A stretch of 64,000 nucleotides of DNA from Gremmenia infestans. Its lineage: Eukaryota > Ascomycota > Leotiomycetes > Helotiales > Hamatocanthoscyphaceae. Of the stretch, positions 11,870-22,077 are shown piece after piece (positions within the stretch are counted from its first letter, which is position 1; every line of letters starts with the position of its first letter). The DNA is taken from contig JAFEVB010000029.1 of NCBI GenBank assembly GCA_032629725.1, positions 186,001 to 250,000 on the forward strand. The letters run 5' to 3'. Made by a program: the position numbers and the translations under genes. The notes under the pieces are model-generated. The model was not told the DNA's origin, did no database searches, and was given only the letters and a program-made list of their open reading frames with translations.

Positions 11870-13236
11870 ATTTCTCGATGCCCCGGGTTAGAGATTAAGA
11901 TAGACTGTGGGTATTATAAGGTAATAATATATATAGACTGTAATTGCAACATAACAAATGAACAGCTAGGTACGTACTGATCGTCTAATCATCGCAAACT
12001 ATTATGTGAAACCTGTGCGCAAAAGGCCTTGTTTGTTGAGTATTAATAAATATAGGGAAAATGATATCTCGACGTATAGTGTGGCCAGGTAAGTTATAAC
12101 TCAAAATATAAACTGCGGGCAAATCCCAATCGTTTATGATAAGTGTGGGGCGGGGCACTTCCTGAAAAGGGGTTAAGCGACTCCTTCCTATAGCGCAGAG
12201 GGATTGACACCCGGCGTTATTCCCGCTACGACACGTGAAGGAATTATTTTCTGCCTAAAGTTCACGATTCCAGGGAGGCCTTTTACGGACCCTTTATTAG
12301 GTATTGCTCGATCTATCCGCTAAATATACTACATAAGCCCTTATAATATGCTTTCTATATTCCTACTCATAATTTATCTATACCCTTAAAACTACTTCTC
12401 GCTTCGCTTCAGGGATTGTTTCAGAGGCTGAGATCTGATCCTAGACCAGGATTCAGAGGAGCATCAAGATTCAAGAAAAACTTGTTTAATACATTTGTGT
12501 TATAGGCCCCAGTGCGTATAATTCACAATTGGTGATTCAATTGCGAAGGAGAAAAATGATTGCCATGTAAGAGTAACAGAACTATGTTTCACCTTGGCGG
12601 GGAAACAAGTGCTTACATTCATTATAAGGTAGTAAAAGTAGGGTGACTGGTCAGGTCACTTCATCTTCTTGTGCGTCCTAATAGGCAAAGCCTTCCAAAG
12701 TACCGGTGTTTCAAAGTCCCGGTGTAATGGAGCGTTAGAGTTTATGTTAATTGATTATAAACTCACTCGTACGATCAAATTAAGCTAATAGCGTGATATG
12801 TACATCGTCCTGCAGGGGCCACTTCCCCGCGCCACTAATTCGCTAGCGGACCCATTTTAACCCACTTCCCCGCGTTACTATTCGATGGTGGGGCTGACTC
12901 GCATTCCTCCCAGCAGCCCCGAACACTTGAAAGCTGGCCATTCATTGGCCCTCAGATTGATGTGAATCAAAGCATCATGCACCGCCTTCCTTTTGGGCTA
13001 GTGTGCGGGGGTGGAGTTACACTCGTACAGAGACATGTCCTACTGCTCCTCCTTTCCACGAGTCTCCTGTTGCTTGGTAACTTCATCATCTACATAAAAC
13101 CCATTTTCATCAAGAAACAAACAATCCACATCTTGCATCGATCACCTTCATCTCTTCATCTACCATACAATACGATACGATACGAATACATCAAAGGAAC
13201 TCCACATCAAACATAAACACCACTACATCTACAACC
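11870..13236. other. gene-poor region with repeat debris
   Basis: Apart from the repeat copy above and a short direct duplication of a CCACTTCCCCGCG word (12820 and 12861), I see no gene. The last ~270 bp are pyrimidine- and A-rich leader sequence of the next gene. A small ORF at 12962-13216 lies in this leader and is not supported. Confidence 0.55.
12114..12180 (+). repeat. dispersed repeat, copy A
   Basis: Starts CGGGCAAATCCCAATCG, continues TTTATGATAAGTGTGGGG, and ends near GGGGTTAAGCGA. The reverse complement of 60325-60413 has the same order of blocks (GGGCAAATCCCACTCG, TTTATGATAAGTATG, GCGGGGCACTTC, AAGGGTTAAGCG), with an insertion of ~20 bp in the middle. This is probably a non-autonomous element family. 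Confidence 0.75.
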
Positions 13237-13668
13237 ATGCCTCCCCTCCCCGCAGCCCGTGCCTTCACCCGCGCCAACGGCCTCATCGGCGGCGTAGCAG
13301 TCACCGCATCCGCCACCCCTCTCCTCTTCTTCCTCCCCGGCGCCGAAGAACGCATCGCCGTGCAATCCGCGAAATGGGGTCCTAGATGGGAGAATAATCT
13401 GTCTTACATCGCGCCGAGGATGGAGAAGGGTGCTGCGAGAATCGAGCCACGGATGCAGAAGGGTGCCAAGGCTGTCGAGCCACCGATGAAGAGAGCTGCT
13501 TTGTAAGTCAAGTCCAGTCTAGACGTCGAGTGTTTGAGTTGATCGGATGATATCTTGATCTCCTCGTGTTGGTTGTTCGTTATTTGGGAACGTTGGCTGA
13601 CTGTTGGGTGTTTGTTGCATAGTGCTATCGATCGGAATATTAAGAGTCTTCTGAATGCGAGCAAGTAG
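13237..13668 (+). CDS. small conserved-type fungal protein with one membrane segment
   Basis: Two exons (13237-13502 and 13623-13668), GTAAGT donor and TAG acceptor, give 103 aa. Residues ~14-35 (GLIGGVAVTASATPLLFFLPG) are hydrophobic and fit one membrane segment. The rest is a basic amphipathic stretch with repeating pairs of the type PRMEKGAARIEPRMQKGAK. GC-rich third positions and a C at -3 to -1 of the ATG (ACCATG) support a real gene. I do not recognise a characterised family; a mitochondrial or membrane micro-protein is one possibility. Confidence 0.7.
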
Positions 13669-15340
13669 GCTGGGGATAGAGCAAGTGGGTGCGAGGTGGA
13701 AATACAATATGTACATCGGTTCTCGTAGATAGAACGATAGATGAATACAAGGCCACGAGGAGCCCAACAGAACACTTCAACATACGAATATAGTCATTGG
13801 TGATGTGATACAAGTTCCATGCCGGATTCTTCTCCGTAGTAAGCTTCTGCTAGTAGAAAGTGGTCTACCTGAGTTCAAAGCCCCTCTCTGAAGCCTCGTT
13901 GCCAATTTCAACTCTCCATACCCCATATTAGGCTTTAGCTCCTTCCTCAGACGGATCGATCTAGCGACTTCTTAATTCGCTAATCCTACAAGTTTACCCA
14001 ACGCTCTCTATGCATTTCCGACACCTGCTAATCCCAGATTTCATAAAAAGCGTTCTGCAAATGCATAAGGTTGACCAGAACCGGTATTAGTAGCGCCAGA
14101 CTTGGACATGTTTTCACATCATTTTATTGAAGTTATTTAAAGGATATCATTGAAGTATATATACGCTTCCCAACAATGCCGTAGAGCAGTCTTTTTCGTT
14201 ACGTGGAGCCCGAAAATATTATTATATATATATATGCCTAGCAAAGTAAATCAGTCTAATATAAATTGCAACTCATATCAAGAAAACAGAAGAGTGTTTC
14301 CAAGGTACTAGACTATACGTACCTATAAGCCAATATTGCTAAGAAAAACCCGATACCGTACTTTTTTGCACTATAAGGCAAGGAGCTAGAGCACAGGTTA
14401 GATACCGGGCCGGGTTGGACCTAAGTATAGCAGGGTAGAGGGGGTGGGGGCGGGGGTAGAGGTTGATTATAGCATGAAATAGGCAATATACTATCATATA
14501 CAACCATAGACTAAGAAACATTAGGCTATCTTAACGTTCTAATCTAGCATAAGCCTTAGCTTGGAGCTGTTCTTAGGATTATATATACCGTATTCAGAAT
14601 AAAGCTACTAGCCTTAGGCATATTTTATATATTTCGATCCTTAATTAATTCTTAGTAGATAGTATTTTTAAATAAGTAGATAGCGTTTACTAAAATATTA
14701 ATCAATCTAGAAAGCAAAATATAGTTCTACTTTTAGCAGGAAGTGAAAAAGGGAATTAGGGATGTCGTTTAGGCCCAGAAAACAAAACTGGTGGGAACCG
14801 CTAACTGGGTACGGGCGCGCTCTAAAGTCGGTTATGGTATTATGAATTAATTTTCTCCCTCTGATAATTCCTATGCTGTTAATAAGCTTGTCGCTCTTGC
14901 TTAGGTGCTAATGACCGTCGGCTCGCCCTTGGCTCAGTCAATTCGCCAGGGCTGGATGAGCAACCCGAGCACCCTTAGCACCCTAATCCCGTTCATATGA
15001 CTTTGGGTTCTCGTCTCTTAGTTAGTTACAATTGGTTTGACCTAGCGTCCTCTCATTAAATTTGTCAATGATGTTAATAGAGCCCAAACAAGCTCATACT
15101 CTATATCCACTATTTACCAGTCCCTTTAGAGTTAACTCACGGAGACAGATCGAGCAGAGCTTTTATAGGAAATGTTTCGCTATCTAGAGAAAAGATAGTC
15201 TAATTGTGCACGCTCGGTCTTTAAAATAATAGACTCCTGGGATGCGAGCACCAATATTCTCCATCGCAAGGTTGGAAGGAAAGAGTAGTAGCCGGCTTGT
15301 TGATGGATATACAGATCTCTAAACTTAACCAATCGCGCAG
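13669..15340. other. 1.7 kb non-coding, AT-rich repeat region
   Basis: Contains the dispersed repeat at 14281-14546 and AT-rich sequence around 14580-14720. I find no credible exon. A short TA run occurs at 14220-14234. Confidence 0.6.
14281..14546 (+). repeat. dispersed repeat, less mutated copy
   Basis: This stretch aligns with 24766-25008. Shared anchors include AAGGTACTA, CTATAAGC(C/T)AATATT, GCTAGAGYA and AATATACTAT. The two copies differ largely by C/T and G/A changes, and the 24.8 kb copy is more AT-rich. No coding potential. Confidence 0.75.
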
Positions 15341-17832
15341 CTAATTGACCAAATTAGCTCTCGGCATACCTTGCCGGCTGAAAGAGTCCTCCCATCGTCT
15401 GAGCAAATGCGTATCAGCTGCACTCAATGCATCGGGTTCCTGATCGACATCTTGACATACGCGGTACATATCCCTCATTTGGACCGCATAGCGAAGTGAT
15501 TGTCCAAGACGGGCTTCATCTTGGAAACCATGGTTGAGCAGCACAAAAAGACAAAATCGAGGACATTGTTGCGGCCAGGCGCCCGGCTTCAACACCAGCA
15601 TTGCTCCTCCCCTGCCAACGTCGTCAGGAATGTTCATAAGGTCTGGAGGAGGGTCGATAGCTTGTTCTGCTCCAATTACCCAAAGAAGTCCAGCGGCTCG
15701 ATGGTGGTATGACTGCACTCCATCTTCACTGCATAATGCGAAGTCGAACCAAGCGACGGCTTTTTTAACTACGTCTCCTGGTATGCCTTGACTTTGTGGT
15801 TGACGCCATTGTAATTGATTTCCGCGTCCACTGGCATCGTTGTAGGGCACTAGAACGAGACTGGTGTTGTCCAGCGCATATGCTACAGATTGTCTTCCAG
15901 AGAACTTGCGGACTTGCTGAAATGCCCGAATGAACTCGGACTGCTGGATTGATGGCAGAGAGTCTTCGTCAAAGAAAAAGTTGATGTCTGTTCCCAAGAA
16001 CAGGCTAAGAAGACTCGCGGCTTTTGATGACCAGATGACGCAGTACACTTCACGTTTGATTTGCCAATCTTCCTGTTGACAGAATGTACGAAACAAAAGG
16101 AAAGCTCTAATCCTCTGATCTGGGTGACTCGTTATGTTTCTTCCGTAAGACGTTTGCGTGTTTGCTCCTGTCCAATACTTCTCTAAGTCACGGATTTGGC
16201 CTCTCGTCATGGGCAGAGTGTACTGATTTTGCCGTATGACGCTCAGAACGTGCAACATCATTCTGGAGTTTTCGCGGTCATACCGTAAAGAGTGGATTAG
16301 ATCGTAAAAGCTCTCTTGGTGTTCGGGGATCTCAAGAACGCGGAACGAGAACATAACAATATTGGAGTGTCGCATACTGGTGTTAGCAGCCCAGGGGATG
16401 GAAATGTCGCGACAATCTGCCCACTTGAGGAACGGGTCAGAGCTTGCGTCCTGAAAATCCGGCTGGCTATCGCTCATAACTTCCTGCGCAATTGTATCGT
16501 CTTCTAGCAGTGCGTCCAAAAGTGGTTGAGAAAAAGATCGGGCGCTCGGCATCGAGAGTACTGATTCCGAGCGAGGGAAAGGATTCGTGGAAGTGGGAGA
16601 TATTTCGCGCTGGTAAGCAGCATGTCTACTGAGACACTTCCGAATTTGAGGCCGATATACGTCGCGGGCCCATGTCCAAACGTAATCAACGATCTGTAAT
16701 ATTTGCATTGCTCCGTCTTGCGACTCTAGATTGCCATGCCACAGTTGAAAAACTTGCTGCCAGGTCTCCGTTACTATTATTGCCTGTAAATGCGTTTGAA
16801 GGGAAACTTACCACCATTTTCTTATCGTCAAGAATTGCAGCATGGAGTCGCCATTCTTCTCCTTGGAAAGCGAAGAACCATACCAATGGAACAAATTTGA
16901 TTCCGCTGGCAGTGTGTAGCTCATCCTGGATTCTTAGAAATCGACGTATAGGGAACGCAGTCTGCGTCTCCACATATCTAAATCCTGGCGCATCATTCTC
17001 GCGTTTTGCTTCGAGGACGAGAAATGGGTACATAAGCTGCCGCCGTTTCCTGATAGGGGAATGCGACAGTTCGACAGGGAACGACCTAATGTACCCTCGA
17101 TATCGATCGTTCATGCTTAATCCAATGACTCTATCGGGTTTCATGGGAACTCCGGAGTTTTCAAGGTCATCTTGAGTATCATGAGACACTGCCTCGCCGA
17201 TTTCTGTGCAGAAAATTTTGGTCTGGTATTCTTCATCGCTTGGAGCTGTTAGCTTTCCACTCGAGCTCACACTGCGGTGGTTGAAAATTAACCTATCCTC
17301 GTTGATATTTCTGCTGGCATTATTGCCATCATCGCAGGTACACAGGCGTCGATCGCTTCGTTTTGTTTCCAATTTCTCATTCTCGTCCTCGTTGAAGGGT
17401 TGTGCTTTGTATTCTGACAGCCAGTTTTCATTTCTACAATAAACGCTAATGGGGTATAAGCTTGTAAACCACCTTCCAAAAGATCAATAAGACTGACCAC
17501 AAAATTTCTTGGTCAAACCGCCTAAAGACAAGTGTCTCGATCGATGCCCTCCAAGTCTCCTCGTTAATACCGAAGTCCGTTCTCAGCCTGGAAGCATTGG
17601 TGCGAAGGTCCCTCACCCGTGCTCTCTGCCCCCTGATAGTCTTTTGGCTGATATCAGTTCTTTTTACATAGTCGTCATATCGGTTGGCCCAGATATCTCG
17701 TATAACGTGAAAAAGGTGTTTGTATTGGCTAGGCCACAGCTTTGGTGGGACAGGGCCCTCAAATTTAATATTGTACTCATCTACGAGCCCTTTTAGCTGT
17801 TCTTTCGTAGGTTTGGCTTTTTTCGGAGGCAT
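15341..17832 (-). CDS. PD-(D/E)XK nuclease-like fungal protein (DUF7924-like)
   Basis: Three exons (17832-17501, 17433-16812, 16756-15341) give 789 aa. The second intron is canonical (GTAAGT...CAG, 55 bp); the first has a weak GTGGTC donor. The central domain has a PD...EXK arrangement: KPDRVIGLSM, then about 35 residues on YPFLVLEAKRE, then ETQTAFPIRRFLRIQDEL and PLVWFFAFQGEEWR. This block recurs in many fungal proteins of unknown function and resembles a restriction-endonuclease-type nuclease core. Exon 3 begins LWHGNLESQDGAMQIL, also typical of that family. The N-terminus (MPPKKAKPTKEQLKG) is basic. The C-terminal half has no recognised domain. It lies 320 bp downstream of the S/R-rich coiled-coil gene on the same strand. 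Activity is not proven; the Asp and Glu-X-Lys residues are present. Confidence 0.7.
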
Positions 17833-18153
17833 AGCAATTCTTCTGTCGATTTTTGTTAAGTCTTTGGTTGATGTAACAGAGACATGAAAGTTTTAGGGAG
17901 AAAATCTTTGGCGAGTGAGCCAAGTGGGCAGAGGCTGTTTTAACGGAGGAGGTTCGACAGGCGCGCGGCACTGTGACCCAATTTGGCTTGAGCTGGGATT
18001 ACTCAACGCGGGGTTCATTAGTGCGTTGCACGCCGGGCCGGGGCAGTGTCAAAAGCAACACAAAACACAAGGTATCTGCATGCATTAGGAGGCGCAGCCC
18101 ATTCTCGTCTCAGGCATTTTCAAAGCTGTTCTCTATTCTATTATATTCATTTC

Positions 18154-20172
18154 CTATCGTTGAGCCACGACCAGAGCTTGAGTCACGAGACTGGGTTGTT
18201 CCAATCCCTCGTCACCTTTCGTGAAGCCACAATAATCCACCAACTTTCTATCATAGCTATAAACACGAAGGCCGGGTACAAGTGCCAACATTACTATCTT
18301 CGCCCCTTGGTCAGAAGGTGTTTGATTACACGTGGCACCTTCTAACGACTCTTCTGTCATAGAATCTTTTTCGAAGATGGAATTATAGGCTGGCCATATA
18401 TATTCGAACACGTTTTTACCTATCATTGCAAAAGTCTTGATGCTCAGTGCCGCGGTGAAGATAGACTCTAGACGAATTTGGAGATTTGCCTCTGATTTCC
18501 CTTTGTGCTTAATGTATGGGCCCAGAGCGTTGAGCAGTCGGCCAGAGAGTTTAGTTGCAGTTCGTGGGAGGAATTGTTCCTGGAAATGCTTGTCGTCGTC
18601 GACGACCCACTGATGTGCAGCAAGGTCGACATTTCGAAGCGCTAGTTCGCCGCCTGTACTACGTTAATCAAAAATTTTCACTTGATGTGTTGGGTTCAAA
18701 GAACTCACAAATTGTGCCTAAATGTCGTCTATATCCTTCGAGGAGTGGAGAGCTCATCATGGCGGTACATTGAATTTTCCCATTGAAAACCCATTCGCAA
18801 ACTGCAGCTCCAGTTAAAGACTGGATCACTAGACCGATAGGATAACAATGCACATCGCTAGAGATGTTAGATTTGAGCTCTTTCAAATCCTGACATTCGA
18901 GGTATGCGGATGTCTCTCCCGGGTGCTGGAAGCAATTCATGATAGACAGAGATCTGAATTCCCTCGTCATTTTCTTATGGTTGATTTGAATTTGAGCTTG
19001 GTTTAAAGGCACCTCTTTACCTCTTCCCAAAGTGAGAAACTGTTGGAGAAATTTTTGGTTGCTCAGCTGGCGCTGGAGGATGTTGATTTTCTCATCCTGA
19101 ATTTCAATCGTGTCTGCCATTGTTTGCAAAACATCGGCACTTCCAGGTGCAAGCAAACTGTGTCTGAGACGTTCGTTTCGGTCGATCTTTTCGCGTCTCT
19201 CCTCCGATTCCGACCATTTTTTGCGGAAGTATAAATTGTCATTGAACAGATCCCGTAAGGTCTCGTGAGTGCGATCTAGGATAGCCTTTTCGGGAATTTG
19301 CTGTATCATATCAGGATCGTCATAGTCAATGGTTGGAGAGTCCTGGAGCCCGGTCGCGTAGAACGATGATTGTAGGGCACTTTGCAGAGTGGGAATACCA
19401 TTGAGACTGCAAGCCTTAGAGCTATTGCCCTCCCTATAAGTGTCAGAGGCTTGGGAGCTCTTCATCCTTTCTTCGGTATCTGCAATGCTTGCGCATGGAG
19501 GTGTTGTCGTCAGCCGAGGAAGAACATTCTGTCTTGGAACAATGACGGTATCCCGGTTTAGAGGGGTCTGCTTCAAAGGGCTACGTTAGTCAACATATTC
19601 AAGCTGCTATTCCCAGTCTCACACCTAATACGCACTTTGCTTGGTAGAGATTCGTTTTCGCTAAACTTTGACACCAGATCTTCCGGTTCCCCACGTCGCC
19701 TTCTCGGCATGGTTCTAGTCGGCGTGCGCTCGCTGAACATGGTGCTCTCTCGTTTAAAGCGGCTCGTCTCAATACCAAGATTTCGAGAACCGCTCCTGAG
19801 CTGCCGTGGTGTTGACACAACCATGCACAACTCCTTGCTCTTGATGCTCTTTAGTTCCTCCAGGACTTTAAGCTTTAGACCAACATCAAGGCTTTGCATG
19901 CGGCTACTCCCATGGCGATAGACATCTTCGATGGTCTTCGGACTTTTGCTGCCAGTCAACGACTCAAGTTTGTTGTCGATCTGTCTAACGGTACGCCGTT
20001 TCCGGAGGCGAGATTGTAGCTTCTGCAGAACCTCGTTCTTGCAAGCCCAGCCACTGTTTTGCCGGATGTTTTCGACGATGAAATCTAGGTTCGCTAATAG
20101 CTCTATGGTGTCGTCTGGGCTCCATTTGCTCTTGATACGCGACTTGTCTGGAGAGGCTGCTATGTGCCGCAT
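18154..20172 (-). CDS. SANT-like / coiled-coil protein of unknown function
   Basis: Three exons (about 20172-19625, 19580-18709, 18653-18154) join in phase to 639 aa. Intron 1 ends in a perfect TGACTAACGTAG; intron 2 has a GTGAGT donor. Near the N-terminus SKWSPDDTIELLANLDFIV followed by a Trp, basic residues and RTVRQIDNKLESL looks like a Myb/SANT-type helix set. A basic RTMPRRRRGEPE patch follows. Residues ~300-380 are predicted coiled coil (EERREKIDRNERLRHSL, IQDEKINILQRQLSNQKFLQQF). The C-terminal region is unrecognised. The frame is open upstream to about 20388 but without an ATG, so an upstream exon is possible. It lies next to the Tc1 relic and upstream of the PD-(D/E)XK-like gene on the same strand. 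Confidence 0.6.
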
Positions 20173-20728
20173 GGCGAGATGAGAAATTGACCCAAATATG
20201 AGGTAAAGAAATGTCTGTACAGCGTCGAGGGGCGTGATGTGAGGTCTGAATGATGGGATGATGTCTAGGTTTACAGCACATGCAGTGTTAGGGACAAGCT
20301 TCGGGCGCAATTGGCACCCGCCGACATGCGATTGTTGGTCGTTAAGGGGTGTGGGTGTGTCCCCTTCCTCGTTCCCTGCGTTACACAAGGCAACAGTAAG
20401 GCTAATACGAAGTACGAAGTACTTCGTCCTCGGGGCATCAGTTGTGCTAAGCCTTCTAGAGATTTCCTCGATTGCAAGGGAGGATTCTCCAATAACATTT
20501 CTTGAAATTATGGATGATTACTTGTTTGGGTTAAGTTCCTTGCAAAGAACTGACCCCTGTCTTTACAACTCTTACGCCGAAGACCAAAATAAAAGAATCC
20601 AGACGGTGATCTCAGCATCTTGACTGGATCGCTAAGGTATACGCGCGCGAATACGTTTCAAGCTAGGTCCGGGGAAGAGACTCCTGCGTCTTGATGTGGC
20701 GCAGGGCGTTTTGGACAAAGGATAAATA

Positions 20729-21699
20729 CTGTGGTCTGAGGATAAATAAGTGTACCCTTTGACGGTTGGGTGGTTCCAGTATCTTCTGTGCGACCGGGGT
20801 CTACCACCAATAAGTTCAATGTTTCTCCCATGCTGCTTTAGGTCACTTCTCACTCACTTTCTTAGCAAAACCACCTTCATCAATATGATGAAGCATCAGA
20901 GTACTAGGTCCCTACTCCTAAAAAAATAAATCAAATCCTCTCTTACGACGACCGACTACGTATTCAAGTTTCATTCTTTAAGGCAGGATGAACCAAAGAC
21001 GAAATGGTTTCTTTTAACACCCTCGCTTTTCTATAAGGCGGATCAAGTACGCCTTAGTACATAGGCTCACAACCCAAAGAAACGCTGTGGAAGATACCCT
21101 TTCCTTGGTCCTTAAGAAAGGAAGCAGTTAATAGACTAGGTATATGTAAGCAAGGAGAATAAGAGGACATTGTCGAAGTAGAACCCTGGGATCTTTGGCT
21201 GGGACTGTAGAGTTTGTGCTATCAAAACATCATTCAGAATAGAAGGATTTGGACGATACACTGCTCTTAGGAAACCTAAGCTGACAACTAAGCACGCTAG
21301 ATATACACTAGCATTCATGAGAAGAAAAGGCATTGTGCCTAGCGTTTGGCCTGCATTATCACCAGATCTCAATCCTATTGAAACTCTATGGAATAGAGTA
21401 AAGGATATTATTGAATGAAAGGACCCTAAGGTCCATAGATCCTATCCTAGGCTTAGGGTAGCCATAATTGAAGCTTGGAGCTCAATCACAGATGAAGAGG
21501 TTAGAGATTTAATAAGGACAATGCATGATAAATGTTAAGCTGTGAGAGGGGCTGGAGGATGGAATACAAAATACTAGCTGTATAGAAGAAGAATCGATGT
21601 TTGACTTCAAGCTTGTGAATAGGGCGGCACTGAAGTGGGGCGTGCGGCGCATACCCTCAGGGGGTACCTTCGTACACTTTATTTATCCTCAGACCACAG
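20729..21699 (+). mobile_element. Tc1/mariner-type transposon relic
   Basis: The ends are inverted repeats: the left starts CTGTGGTCTGAGGATAAATA (20729-20755) and the right is its complement (21672-21699), differing by one base insertion. Both are flanked by TA (20727-20728 and 21700-21701), the Tc1/mariner target. Inside, on the plus strand, the DDE-transposase end WPALSPDLNPIETLWNRVKD is readable at about 21348-21407. It is followed by in-frame TGA and TAA codons where Arg/Glu and Gln would be expected. The 971 bp length is shorter than a full element, so it is deleted as well as mutated. Confidence 0.88.
21240..21560 (+). pseudogene. broken Tc1-like transposase C-terminal fragment
   Basis: Reading the plus strand gives RYTLAFMRRKGIVPSVWPAL, SPDLNPIETLW, then a TGA, then KDPKVH..., AIIEAWSSITDEEVRDLI, RTMHDKC, a TAA and AVRGAGGW. 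These are the last DDE motif region and the C-terminal helix of Tc1/Fot-like transposases. A CGA-to-TGA and a CAA-to-TAA change explain both stops and would fit RIP-type C-to-T mutation. No intact transposase can be made from this copy. Confidence 0.85.
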
Positions 21700-22077
21700 T
21701 ACGATAGTAGGCAGCAGCTTGGGGCAGTGCAAAATGTTCAGTTGGTTGGTCTTTGGCGAGGCTTGGTTGGGTGACCGGGTAGCTAGCAAATGCTGCGCCA
21801 GACGCAACATGCGACATGCAACATCCAGGATCTTTGCGGCCGCGGGTCCGGAAAAGGCTCGCCCCCTTCGTTACAGGTGCATGGCCACTCACTCCGTACC
21901 GTAGCTCAACAGATAAGAAAGGAAGGATGTTTCGGATTGAGCAGCCATTCATACATCTCTATATCGAAGTAGAGTCCTGTCTAAGCCGGGCCTGGAACAC
22001 GCTGGGACTCTTATTCCAAACCATCCCTCTCAATCATCCTCTTGCATTATTGCAGCAGTATCCGCGGCGCAAAACAA

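Noticed and set aside
12962..13216. 84-codon ORF before the small membrane protein
   Set aside because: It lies in the pyrimidine- and A-rich leader directly upstream of a well-supported gene and looks like untranslated sequence.
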